Assembly: GCA_900095165.1 (NCBI GenBank)
Contig: LT606947.1
Location: forward strand, 1,488,001-1,552,000
From: Polynucleobacter necessarius
GTDB lineage: Bacteria > Pseudomonadota > Gammaproteobacteria > Burkholderiales > Burkholderiaceae
DNA length: 64,000 nucleotides
Direction: 5' to 3'
Shown: positions 39,452-48,007 of the stretch, piece after piece
Layout of the letters: every line of letters starts with the position of its first letter
Position numbering within the stretch: position 1 is the stretch's first letter
Made by a program: the position numbers and the translations under genes
The notes under the pieces: generated by a model
The model's input: only the letters and a program-made list of their open reading frames with translations
Databases searched by the model: none
Told to the model about the DNA's origin: nothing

Positions 39452-39542
39452 ACGAATATTTAGCGGAATGGGTTTAAGTAAAGGCAGGTTTTTATAGGTG
39501 AAAAACCCTGCGTCTTAATAAACCCCATACTCAAGACAACAA

Positions 39543-39560
39543 AAACCGCCCGAAGGCGGG
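39543..39560 (-). terminator. terminator downstream of the receptor/lyase cluster
   Basis: On the minus strand CCGCC-TTCG-GGCGG forms a tetraloop hairpin followed by five T. It lies 27 bases after the stop of the last receptor gene and closes the minus-strand cluster. Confidence 0.9.
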
Positions 39561-39586
39561 CCTAGTAGCACAACGATTTGTAGCCA

Positions 39587-40564
39587 TTAATCCATAGTAA
39601 TCTTGGCCTTCTCTACAACCTTAGCCCAGCGAGCTTGCTCAGATTTAATGAAGGCGCCAAATTGAGCGGGAGTATCGCCAACCAAAACGGCTCCATCCTC
39701 TAGCATTCTCTTGGAGTCTTCTTTTGACTTCAAGCCTTTGGCAATCTCTTTCTGAAGCTTGTCAATAATTGGCTGCGGCGTTCCAGCCGGAACAATAATT
39801 CCGTACCACTGTGATGTTTCAAAGCCCTTGTAACCTGATTCCGAAATGGTAGGAACATTAGGCAAAGTTTTTGATCTTTCAAGAGAGCCTACCGCCAGCG
39901 GACGTAATGCGCCCCCCTTGATTTGTCCTATCAGCGAAGACAAGCCATTAAAGGTCGCTTGAATCTGGCCGCCGATGAGATCAGTCAACATTGGTCCAGA
40001 TCCCTTATAAGGAACATGAACTAAATCAATGCCTGCTTCAGCAGAAAAATACTCCATCGCCAAGTGTCCGACGCTTCCATTACCAGCTGAACCGTAATTA
40101 ATTTTTCCTGGATTCTTTTTTGCGTCAGCAACCAAATCCGCAAGCGTCTTGTTGGGACTTTTTTCACTAACAGCAATCACATTGGGCACTTTTGCCACTA
40201 GAGTTACAGGGGCAAAATCAGCATTGGGATCATATGGTAATTTTTTACCAAATAAAGCGGGGTTCACCGCCAATGTTCCTACATGGCCCAGCATTAAGGT
40301 GTATCCATCTGGCTTGGCGCGCTTAACCTCTTCCATAGCAATATTACCAGCGCCACCTGGTTTGTTATCAACATAAACGGACTGACCAAGGCTAGTAGAA
40401 AGGCTATTAGCAACAGATCTAGCAATAATCTCAGAAGTTCCATCTGTAGCAAAGGGCACCACCAAACGAATCGAGCGCTCTGGGTAGGCCGCACTAGCAA
40501 TAGACATCACGGATGTTGTCGCAACTACAGCGAGAGCTAGTTTAGATAATTTAATTGTAAGCAT
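39587..40564 (-). CDS. tripartite tricarboxylate transporter receptor (Bug family), copy 2
   Basis: A 325-residue periplasmic solute receptor with a signal peptide (cleaved after A-S-A-A). Bug-family features are Y-P-E-R-S-I-R-L-V-V-P-F near residue 28, N-K-P-G-G-A-G-N-I near 83 and V-P-Y-K-G-S-G-P near 180. Such proteins bind carboxylates. There is no TctA/TctB membrane partner in the window. It is the third gene of the minus-strand run behind the lyase, after a 73-base gap. Confidence 0.92.
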   Translation of the reverse strand: MLTIKLSKLALAVVATTSVMSIASAAYPERSIRLVVPFATDGTSEIIARSVANSLSTSLGQSVYVDNKPGGAGNIAMEEVKRAKPDGYTLMLGHVGTLAVNPALFGKKLPYDPNADFAPVTLVAKVPNVIAVSEKSPNKTLADLVADAKKNPGKINYGSAGNGSVGHLAMEYFSAEAGIDLVHVPYKGSGPMLTDLIGGQIQATFNGLSSLIGQIKGGALRPLAVGSLERSKTLPNVPTISESGYKGFETSQWYGIIVPAGTPQPIIDKLQKEIAKGLKSKEDSKRMLEDGAVLVGDTPAQFGAFIKSEQARWAKVVEKAKITMD

Positions 40565-40637
40565 GAGGATCTTTTATAAAGTTTTGTTTGCGAGCAGAAA
40601 GTTTGGATTTTAAACCCTGTGTCACGGAAGGGGCCGC

Positions 40638-41609
40638 CTAATCCATCGCCAAATTTGATTTGGCCGCCACCGCTCTCCAGCGCACTACCTCTGCTTCGGT
40701 GTGCTTAGCCAATGAAGAGCCAAGATATTGCTGTTCTGGCAATAACTGTATTGCTTGTGACTGAAGCTTATCGGCATAAGCTTTGTCTTTCATTGCCTGC
40801 AGAAATGCGTTTTGAACTTTTTCTATCGCAACTTTAGGCGCCCCCTTGGGGGCATAAATTCCATACCAAGTGCTTGCTTCAAAGCCAGACAAAATAGTTT
40901 CATTGAGCGTTGGAACGTCTTTTAGTTGTGGCAAGCGAGTTTTAGAGGTAACGGCCAAAGCGCGAACTCGTTTCTCTGTAATTTGTGGAAATGCTGTATT
41001 GGTCTGGTCATACATGCCATCAATTTGACCGCCAACAACATCAATTAACGCCAGGCCCGCTCCTTTATATGGAACATGTTTCACATCTGCCCCTGCCGCA
41101 TTGGCCACTAAAGCGGCAATGAAGTGAGAGCTTGATCCAAGACCAGCATTGCCCATAAAAACCTGATCTGGATTCTTTTTGGCATAGTCATACAGCTCTT
41201 TCACATTCTTGGCTGGGTGATCGTTTCTTGCCATGAGCACCAGCGGTGTATCTGGGAAACGAAACGTAGCTTCGAAATCTGTAACGGGGTTGTATTCTAA
41301 TTTTTTATAAAGGGCAGGAGCAGCGCCCATATACCCCATATAACCAACCAAGAATGTGTAACCATCTGGCGTAGCTCTGGCTACTTTAGTAGCCTCAATG
41401 GTTCCACCAGCGCCTGGCGTATTTTCAACAATGATGTATTGTCCAAGTTGCTTGCTTGTCACATCAGCAATGCTGCGAGCTAACGCATCTGTTGGTCCGC
41501 CAGCGGCAAATGGCACCACCCAAGCAATAGGGCGATTTGGGTAATCAGACTGAGCAACTGCTACAGACGACAACAGGGCAACTAATAATGCTGATAATTT
41601 CTTAAACAT
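40638..41609 (-). CDS. tripartite tricarboxylate transporter receptor (Bug family), copy 1
   Basis: A 323-residue Bug protein with signal peptide ending V-A-V-A-Q. It shows Y-P-N-R-P-I-A-W-V-V-P-F-A-A-G-G near 23, E-N-T-P-G-A-G-G near 62 and H-V-P-Y-K-G-A-G near 176. Its sequence differs clearly from copy 2, so the two are paralogues with perhaps different ligands rather than a recent duplication. It lies 25 bases after the lyase gene. Confidence 0.92.
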   Translation of the reverse strand: MFKKLSALLVALLSSVAVAQSDYPNRPIAWVVPFAAGGPTDALARSIADVTSKQLGQYIIVENTPGAGGTIEATKVARATPDGYTFLVGYMGYMGAAPALYKKLEYNPVTDFEATFRFPDTPLVLMARNDHPAKNVKELYDYAKKNPDQVFMGNAGLGSSSHFIAALVANAAGADVKHVPYKGAGLALIDVVGGQIDGMYDQTNTAFPQITEKRVRALAVTSKTRLPQLKDVPTLNETILSGFEASTWYGIYAPKGAPKVAIEKVQNAFLQAMKDKAYADKLQSQAIQLLPEQQYLGSSLAKHTEAEVVRWRAVAAKSNLAMD

Positions 41610-41634
41610 GCTTATCTCCTGATTTCTTGATGAG

Positions 41635-43005
41635 TTAAAACTTCAATGAACGAGAATGGGCAACAGCCTTATCCACCATTTGTGGAGCCATACCCAAGTA
41701 ATTAATTGGATTGGTTAATTCTTCAATCTTCTCTTTAGTAAAGTTCTTTGTGACTTCTGGAATCTTTTGTAGGGCTTCGGATAAAGTCTCGCCGTTTTCA
41801 TTTACATCACGGCAAGCGTCATATACGACATCATGAGCTTGCTGACGGCCAATGAACGGCGCCATCCCCATCATTACTGCTTCAGCAACAATCAGCCCTT
41901 TGGTGAGATTGAGATTCTCAAGCATCTTTTTCTCATCAACAATGAGTCCTGAGAGCATGAACTTAGCTTGATGTAGGGCGCCAGCAGTTAATACAAAACT
42001 TTCTGGAATAGCCATCCACTCTGCGTGCCATGGGCCTGTTGCTCTTTCAAAGTCTTGAATCATGGCATCCAGCATTAACCCAGAATGCTGACGCACGCCT
42101 TTTGATGCGGCCAACATCAATTCACTACTAATGGGATTGCGCTTTTGTGGCATCGTGCTACTAGCACCACGACCTTTTACAAATGGTTCATAGACTTCAG
42201 CAAATTCCGTAGAAGCCATGAGCATGATGTCGTACGCAATTTTGCCAAGAGAGCCAGTAATTAAGGCAAGCAAATTGATTGCTTCAGCCAACCCATCACG
42301 AGCTACATGCCAAGTAGTTACAGACACACCTAGGTTGAGCTCTTTCATTAAAGCCTCTTGAACCACCAAACCTTTATCACCTAATGACGCGATTGTTCCT
42401 GCGGTGCCAGCAAACTCGCCCACTAATACACGAGGCTCAAGTTGCTCAAGTCGCTCAGCATGTCGATCCATCATGGCAAGCCAAATGGCTGACTTGTATC
42501 CGAAAGTAACTGGCAAGGCTTGCTGTAAATGGGTTCGGCCAGCCATCGCGGTATTACGATAATTTACTGACATGGCTGCCAGAATCTTGCGTAGCTCGTT
42601 AATGTCGTTTTTCACAATTTCCAGGCCAGAGCGCACCTGTAGAACAACTGCGGTATTCATGATGTCTTGGGTGGTGGCACCCCAATGAACAAACTTACCC
42701 GCTTCACCGCACATCTTCACTAGTTGATGAACCAACGGAAGAATAGGATATCCAACGATATCCGTTTCATTCTTTAACAAATCAAAGTCAATTAAATTGA
42801 TAGTGGATTTTTTAGCGATCTCATCTGCCGCTTCTTTTGGTATGACTCCACACTTTGCCTCTGCCACTGCCAACGCTATCTCTACATCGATATAACGCTG
42901 GATTAATGCCTTATCTGAAAAAATCTCACGCATTGCCGCAGTACCAAACGCATCTCTAAACAAGATGGAATCAATTATTGTGCTCGCCGAAAAACTACTT
43001 TTCAT
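41635..43005 (-). CDS. lyase of the adenylosuccinate lyase/fumarase superfamily (PcaB-like)
   Basis: A homotetrameric lyase-fold enzyme of about 456 residues. The signature loop G-A-S-S-T-M-P-Q-K-R-N-P lies near residue 280, with H-W-G-A-T-T-Q-D near 107 and T-H-L-Q-Q-A near 158. The pattern fits the PcaB (3-carboxy-cis,cis-muconate cycloisomerase) branch better than PurB. With two carboxylate receptors and a GntR regulator beside it, the likely role is breakdown of an imported carboxylate. ATG 43005 (M-K-S-S-F) is chosen; the upstream ATG at 43035 lies inside the operator. Confidence 0.85.
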   Translation of the reverse strand: MKSSFSASTIIDSILFRDAFGTAAMREIFSDKALIQRYIDVEIALAVAEAKCGVIPKEAADEIAKKSTINLIDFDLLKNETDIVGYPILPLVHQLVKMCGEAGKFVHWGATTQDIMNTAVVLQVRSGLEIVKNDINELRKILAAMSVNYRNTAMAGRTHLQQALPVTFGYKSAIWLAMMDRHAERLEQLEPRVLVGEFAGTAGTIASLGDKGLVVQEALMKELNLGVSVTTWHVARDGLAEAINLLALITGSLGKIAYDIMLMASTEFAEVYEPFVKGRGASSTMPQKRNPISSELMLAASKGVRQHSGLMLDAMIQDFERATGPWHAEWMAIPESFVLTAGALHQAKFMLSGLIVDEKKMLENLNLTKGLIVAEAVMMGMAPFIGRQQAHDVVYDACRDVNENGETLSEALQKIPEVTKNFTKEKIEELTNPINYLGMAPQMVDKAVAHSRSLKF

Positions 43006-43020
43006 ATCTCTCCAGGCTTT

Positions 43021-43062
43021 ATTATGTCCGTACATAATAATTCTCTATACGTATGGACATAA
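43021..43062. promoter_or_regulatory. inverted-repeat operator in the lyase-GntR divergon
   Basis: ATTATGTCC at 43021-43029 and its complement GGACATAAT at 43054-43062 form 9-base arms 24 bases apart. The first also belongs to a tighter palindrome, ATTATGT-CCGT-ACATAAT (43021-43038). The site sits between the divergent lyase and gntR starts, so it is a good candidate for autoregulated GntR binding. The regulator-site link is inference. Confidence 0.7.
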
Positions 43063-43081
43063 TGTCAAGTAGAATTCACTT

Positions 43082-43813
43082 ATGAGCCAGCCGCTGTACC
43101 TCCAACTAGCCCAAAACCTTCAAAACGCTATCAAAAAAGGGCAATTTCCTGTTGGTAGCGTTTTTCCAACGGAACTAGAGTTAGCCGAGCAATATTCCGC
43201 CAGCCGCTACACCGTAAGAGCGGCAATAGCTAAATTAGAGGCTGTTGGAATGGTTTCTAGACGCAAAAAAGCTGGCACAAAGGTTGAGTCAGCGACTCCC
43301 AATGCGAGATATAAGCAAACCGTTAGCTCTGTTGAGGACTTAACGGCGTTTGGCGAAAAACATGCTCGCGTTATTTACTCAAATGAAAAAATCGTAGCTA
43401 ACAAAAAATTAGCTGGGGAACTTGGATGTAGTGTCGGCAAAGAATGGCTAAAACTTTGTAGCCTTAGATACAGCGACAAAAATCCAGACGAGCCCATGGG
43501 CTTCACAGAAATCTATATTGACGCAAGCTATAAAAAAATTCCTAAGCTCGCAAAAGACAATCCAAGCATTCTGATAAGTCATCTGATTGAATCTGAATAT
43601 GGAAGAAGGATTGCGGAAATTAAACAGGATGTATTTGCCGTTCTGCTCAATGAAGAATTCGCGAAGCCCCTACAGGCAAAGGCTAAGTCGCCAGCGCTTA
43701 AGATTGTGCGTAGCTACATAGATGTCGCCAATGAAGCCTTTCAAATAACAGTCACCACATATCCTGCAAATAGATATAGTGCCTCAACAAGATTGAGAAG
43801 AGAGTCTAAATAG
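43082..43813 (+). CDS. GntR family regulator with UTRA domain
   Basis: A 243-residue repressor-type protein. The N-terminal winged helix has Y-L-Q-L-A-Q-N-L near residue 5, F-P-T-E-L-E-L-A-E-Q-Y near 28 and R-Y-T-V-R-A-A-I near 41. A UTRA ligand-binding domain follows (about 80-235). It is divergent from the lyase gene with an inverted-repeat operator between them, so it probably controls that cluster and itself in response to the substrate or an intermediate. Confidence 0.92.
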   Translation: MSQPLYLQLAQNLQNAIKKGQFPVGSVFPTELELAEQYSASRYTVRAAIAKLEAVGMVSRRKKAGTKVESATPNARYKQTVSSVEDLTAFGEKHARVIYSNEKIVANKKLAGELGCSVGKEWLKLCSLRYSDKNPDEPMGFTEIYIDASYKKIPKLAKDNPSILISHLIESEYGRRIAEIKQDVFAVLLNEEFAKPLQAKAKSPALKIVRSYIDVANEAFQITVTTYPANRYSASTRLRRESK

Positions 43814-43913
43814 CCGCCTTCAAGCGTCTCATAACTAGACGCTGAATAAATTCGTTTCATTTAGAGCAGACAATTAACCATCCTCTATCTATCCAACCCC
43901 GTAGAATCAAGGC

Positions 43914-44102
43914 ATGATAACGGAAGATATTGGAACTGTTTGCCCAGTTTGCGGGAGAACCAACGACTGCCAAATAGCTAGCGACAAGAAATGCTGGTGT
44001 TTTGATGTGCTCGTGGACAAATCAAAACTGGAACAAGCAATTAAAGAAGATTCGAAAGATCAATGCTTGTGTAGGGAATGCCTGAAGAAGTTAAGCGTCT
44101 AA
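43914..44102 (+). CDS. cysteine-rich CWC family protein
   Basis: A 62-residue protein with the Cys_rich_CWC layout: C-P-V-C-G-R-T-N-D-C near residue 10, K-C-W-C-F near 27, and C-L-C-R-E-C-L near 52. Nine Cys in 62 residues suggest zinc binding. The family has no established function. It stands between gntR and the toxin-antitoxin pair with its own likely promoter region of about 100 bases. Confidence 0.82.
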   Translation: MITEDIGTVCPVCGRTNDCQIASDKKCWCFDVLVDKSKLEQAIKEDSKDQCLCRECLKKLSV

Positions 44103-44195
44103 AGATTGGACGCTTAAGCCAGCCCCAGTATACAGCTTGCAAAACGCCACAAACCTCTTTACAATACTATTAATCATGTTAATTAAGGAGTGATT

Positions 44196-44465
44196 ATGGG
44201 TGTCGTTGCAGCCAATGATTTGAAGACAAAAGGTATTAAAGCCATTGAAGATGCCTTGCTAGGTCAACTTGAGGCGCCTGTATCTGTGCGCGGCCAAGTT
44301 AAATATGTGGTCATGAGCCAGCAACAATATCAATATCTACGCGAATGCGAACTAGAGGCTGCGCTTGCCGAATCCAAAGCGGATTTAGCAAATGGGAAGT
44401 TTGTTAAAGAAACTGTGTCGCAACACATCAAGCGTTTAAAGCAAATCAATAAAGCCGCGCAATGA
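44196..44465 (+). CDS. type II antitoxin, Phd/YefM-like
   Basis: An 89-residue antitoxin from ATG 44196 (AAGGAG Shine-Dalgarno at 44185-44190). The N-terminus (V-V-A-A-N-D-L-K-T-K-G) and V-S-V-R-G-Q-V-K-Y-V-V-M-S fit the prevent-host-death fold, with a long charged C-terminal helix for toxin binding. It overlaps the toxin gene by 4 bases, the usual coupling. Such antitoxins also repress their own promoter. Confidence 0.85.
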   Translation: MGVVAANDLKTKGIKAIEDALLGQLEAPVSVRGQVKYVVMSQQQYQYLRECELEAALAESKADLANGKFVKETVSQHIKRLKQINKAAQ

Positions 44466-44737
44466 CTTGGCAGTTAATTTTTACCGAGCAATATAACAGG
44501 CGTGCCGCTAAGCTCTTGAAGCGTCACCCTGATGCGGAAAAGCAGTATGAAAAAACTTTAGAGTTGTTAGAGCTCAACCCCCATCATCCATCACTTCGTC
44601 TTCATGGTTTAACGGGAAAGCTAAATGGATTGCAAAGCATTTCTATCAACTTGAAATATCGCATCGTCATTGAAATGATCATTACAGAAACTGAAATTGT
44701 TTTGATCAATGTTGGTGATCACGATGCGGTGTATTGA
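44462..44737 (+). CDS. type II toxin, RelE/ParE superfamily
   Basis: A 91-residue basic protein with the RelE/YafQ-like fold: F-T-E-Q-Y-N-R-R-A-A-K-L-L-K near residue 7, the loop H-P-S-L-R-L-H-G-L-T-G near 38, and Y-R-I-V-I-E then V-G-D-H-D near 65-88. Most likely a ribosome-dependent mRNA interferase. It lies 160 bases from the right-hand tRNA junction, a typical place for a stabilising module. The 276 bases after it hold that junction and no gene. Confidence 0.87.
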   Translation: MTWQLIFTEQYNRRAAKLLKRHPDAEKQYEKTLELLELNPHHPSLRLHGLTGKLNGLQSISINLKYRIVIEMIITETEIVLINVGDHDAVY

Positions 44738-44897
44738 AATAAGTGCATCACAAAATATCTTGCCAACTGAGTGCTGTCGATGCCATTTTTGAAATATTTG
44801 AAACCGCTAGGAGCCAATAGATTCGGTGCTTGTATGGCGGTAGGTCACAACCAGCTTAGACCCAATGTGCAGAACTGTTTTAGTCCTCTATCCTAGC

Positions 44898-44935
44898 TTT
44901 TCAATCCTCTGCTCTACCGACTGAGCTACCAGGCC
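44898..44935 (-). repeat. exact copy of tRNA-Phe 5' half (nucleotides 1-38)
   Basis: All 38 bases are identical to 39093-39130 and in the same orientation, then the match ends abruptly at the 3' edge of the anticodon loop. The flanking 10-mer CCTCTATCCT (plus strand) recurs beside fragment B at 37.55 kb. This half tRNA cannot make a functional product. It is the best evidence for site-specific insertion. Confidence 0.95.
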
Positions 44936-45013
44936 AGGCCGAAAAACGGGTCAATCACTGATAAGTCTTGGATATACACTGAAAATCTACCGCAAAATCC
45001 TCTTACCTTGGCC

Positions 45014-47218
45014 CTAATTACTGTTGGCTACAGCCTTTGTCCTCACAGCATGAAGTTTCTTATAGCTATCAATCAGACGTTGATGCCTATCGAAGCCCCC
45101 TAGCTTCATGCTAGTTGGAGTCAATCCATAGAAGCGGACACCTCCCTCGACCGAGCCTATGACGGCCTCCATTCTCTCAATGCCAAACATTCGACGGAAG
45201 CTGGCTAGATAGTCGTCTAGCTCCAAGCCGTCATCCAACAAAACCTCTAGCACTGCGTTTAGGGCCTGATAAAACAATTTGCGCTCTACTGTGTTGTCGT
45301 TGTATTGAAGAAAGGCACTGACAAACTCGTGCGCCTCTTCAAATTGCTTTAAGGCAAGATGGATCAATAGCTTGAGTTCGAGGACTGTTAGCTGACCCCA
45401 AGGCGTATTCTCATCGAATTCAATACCAATCAATGTCACAATATCGCCGTATTCATCTAGTTCATTATTCTCTAGATTTTCTAGTAACTGACTTAGCTTG
45501 GCATCATTTAGTTGGTGCAGATTCAAAATGTCAGCACGGAATAACAGTGCTTTGTTGGTGTTATCCCAAATCAAATCCTCAATTGAATAAACCTCAGAAT
45601 AGCCTGGCACCAAGATTCGACATGCGATCGCACCTAACTGGTCATGCACCGCAAGATATGACTCCTTGCCAAAAGAATCAAGAATGCCAAATAGGGCGGC
45701 AGCTTCTTGAGCATTTGAGTTTTTGCCTTTGTCAGAAAAATCCCACTCAACAAAATCGTAATCTGATTTTGCACTGAAGAATCGCCACGACACAATGCCA
45801 CTTGAATCAATAAAGTGCTCAACAAAATTATTTGGCTCAGTCACTGCCTCGCTTGCGAAAGTGGGTGGCGGCAAATCATTCAAACCCTCCAAGCTGCGAC
45901 CTTGCAGTAATTCCGTAAGACTCCACTCTAGAGCGACCTCCAAGCTTGGATGGGCTCCAAAGAATGCAAATACTCCGCCTGTTCGAGGGTTCATCAGAGT
46001 AACGCACATGACTGGGTAAACACCACCTAATGATGCATCTTTGACTAGCACTGGAAAGCCCTGATCCTCAAGACTCTGAATGCCCTCCAGAATGCTGGGA
46101 TATTTAGCAAGAACTTCTTGCGGCACATCTGGCAAAGTAATTTCACCTTCAATAATTTCACGCTTTACTGCTCGCTCGAAAATTTCTGACAGGCACTGCA
46201 CTTGAGCCTCGGCCAAGGTGTTACCAGCACTCATGCCATTGCTGACATAAAGATTTTCAATGAGGTTCGAAGGAAAATACACCGTCTCACCATCAGACCG
46301 ACGAACATAGGGCAACGAACAAATTCCGCACTCAACATTACCAGAATTAGTATCGATTAAATGTGAGCTACGCAGTTCACCATCAGAATTAAAAATCTTT
46401 AGGCAATACTCATCCAGAATTTCTGCAGAGAACGAATCTTTTGGTCCAGACTTAAACCAGCGCTCATTGGGATAGTGGACAAAAGGTGCATTAGCAATAT
46501 CGTCGCCCCAGAATACCCCGGCATAAAAATGATTGTTGCTGAGTCGCTCGATGTACTCACCCAAAGCTGAAGCCAGTGCACTTTCTTTCGTAGAGCCTTT
46601 GCCATTTGTAAAACACATCGGCGAGTGGGCATCGCGAATATGCAAAGACCACACATTAGGAATCAAGTTGCGCTATGAAGCAATTTCAATCTTAATTCCT
46701 AGATTGGCTAGCAAGCCAGACATATTGGTAATGGTTTGCTCTAGCGGCAAATCTTTCCCTACGATATAGGTGCTGGCATCGGAGGCTGGTTTCAGCGTCA
46801 ACAAGGTCTGCGCATCAGCATCTAAGTTTTTGACTTCTTCAACAACAAACTCGGGGCCAGCCTGAACAACCTTCTTTACCGTGCAGCGCTCAATAGAGCG
46901 CAATATGCCATGACGATCATTCGCAGAAATATCCTCCGGCAATTCAACCTGAATTTTGAAAATCTGTTGATAGCGATTTTCTGGGTCAACAATATTATTT
47001 TGTGAGAGACGAATATTCTCAATTGAAATATTGCGCGTATCGCAATAGAGTTTCACAAAATATGCTGCGCATAAGGCTGATGAAGCCAGAAAGTAGTCAA
47101 AAGGCCCAGGGGCTGAACCATCACCCTTGTACCGCATGGGCTGATCAACAATCACCGTGAAGTCGTCGAACTTGGCTTCAAGACGCAACCTATCGAGAAA
47201 GTTAACCTTTATTTCCAT
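45014..47218 (-). pseudogene. ycaO: OsmC-YcaO fusion protein, in-frame TAG
   Basis: The first 181 codons encode an OsmC-like domain (D-Y-F-L-A-S-S-A-L-C) that ends G-I-K-I-E-I-A-S followed by TAG at 46675-46673. The same frame goes on R-N-L-I-P-N-V-W-S-L-H-I-R-D and a full YcaO domain (G-E-Y-I-E-R-L, S-E-I-F-E-R-A) to 45014. E. coli YcaO has A-S-W-L-N-P-V-P-N-V-W here, so the stop replaces Trp. YcaO proteins use ATP to activate amide backbones; the E. coli one affects ribosomal protein S12 methylthiolation. A TTG at 46666 could allow separate YcaO translation, so two proteins remain possible. Confidence 0.83.
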
Positions 47219-47324
47219 GGGAGTAATTCCGAATTGATATGGGCACCATTATCCGTCGCATCGGTGATGTAGTGTGTCACTCATTGGCACGAAAAATTAT
47301 TGCCAATGAGTAATAGCTGGTGCT

Positions 47325-48005
47325 TTACTGCTCAGCCTTATTGCGGGAGGTGTCGATCCCCAAAATTTTTAGCTTGCGATAAAGGTGGGTTCGTTCAAGA
47401 CCGGTGTATTCAGAAATCTTGGTCATGCTGCCGCCCATAATGATCATTTGATGCTCAAAGTAAGCTTTTTCAAATAAGTCCCTGGCCTCGCGCAGCGGCA
47501 GATCAAAATAGGTTTTTGCAATCCCGCTAATATATTCACCATCCTGCGTTTGCGGGGCTTGTTCATTGATCGTGATCTTCGGACTTGGATTTGGTGGGGA
47601 CGCTGTCGCCACCCTATCCTCCACAGGCTCAACGTGTTTTGGGGAACTCTCCAAAGCTTTGCGGACCGTCTTCAGTAACTTTTGAAGTGCGATCGGCTTT
47701 TCTAAAAAGTTGAGAGCGCCAATACGCGTAGCTTCAACCGCCGTGTCAATCGTGGCATGTCCAGACATCATGACTACCGGCATTGTGAGCTGCCCGGTCT
47801 TGGACCACTCTTTTAAGAGGCTAATGCCATCAACATCTGGCATCCAGATATCAAGCAAAACAAGGTCTGGGCGCATTTGCTCGCGGATTGTGCGAGCCTG
47901 CATGGCGCTCTCTACCGCATAAACGGTGTGGCCTTCATCCGTCAGAATCTCATTGAGAAGCTCTCGGATTCCCATCTCATCATCGACCACCAAAATACTT
48001 GCCAT
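47325..48005 (-). CDS. response regulator, NtrX-like without AAA+ domain
   Basis: A 226-residue regulator. The receiver domain (1-120) has the acidic pair D8-D9, phospho-acceptor Asp in L-L-D-I-W-M-P near 52, and Lys in F-L-E-K-P near 103. After a Pro-rich linker, a Fis-type helix-turn-helix ends the protein (T-G-L-E-R-T-H-L-Y-R-K-L). The sigma-54 activation domain of true NtrX/NtrC is absent, as in related betaproteobacterial proteins. It lies 2 bases after the kinase gene. Confidence 0.9.
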   Translation of the reverse strand: MASILVVDDEMGIRELLNEILTDEGHTVYAVESAMQARTIREQMRPDLVLLDIWMPDVDGISLLKEWSKTGQLTMPVVMMSGHATIDTAVEATRIGALNFLEKPIALQKLLKTVRKALESSPKHVEPVEDRVATASPPNPSPKITINEQAPQTQDGEYISGIAKTYFDLPLREARDLFEKAYFEHQMIIMGGSMTKISEYTGLERTHLYRKLKILGIDTSRNKAEQ

Positions 48006-48007
48006 TC

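Larger units (their letters stand above)
34756..44935. mobile_element. putative composite genomic island inserted in tRNA-Phe (no integrase left)
   Basis: The right end is an exact copy of tRNA-Phe nucleotides 1-38. The left end is a degraded 3'-half-like fragment, with two more such fragments inside and one intact tRNA-Phe at 39055-39130. All pieces break at tRNA nucleotide 38 in the anticodon loop. The cargo is an autotransporter, a lipoprotein, DUF1003 and DUF1275 genes, a lyase/receptor/GntR cluster and a toxin-antitoxin pair. No integrase, transposase or relaxase is visible. The island model is inference; the repeats are seen directly. Confidence 0.55.

Noticed and set aside
22378..47218. 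Recoding of TGA or TAG as Trp
   Set aside because: Many intact genes here end in TGA or TAG and use TGG for Trp normally, and the stops co-occur with frameshifts and catalytic losses, so pseudogenes are the simpler reading.
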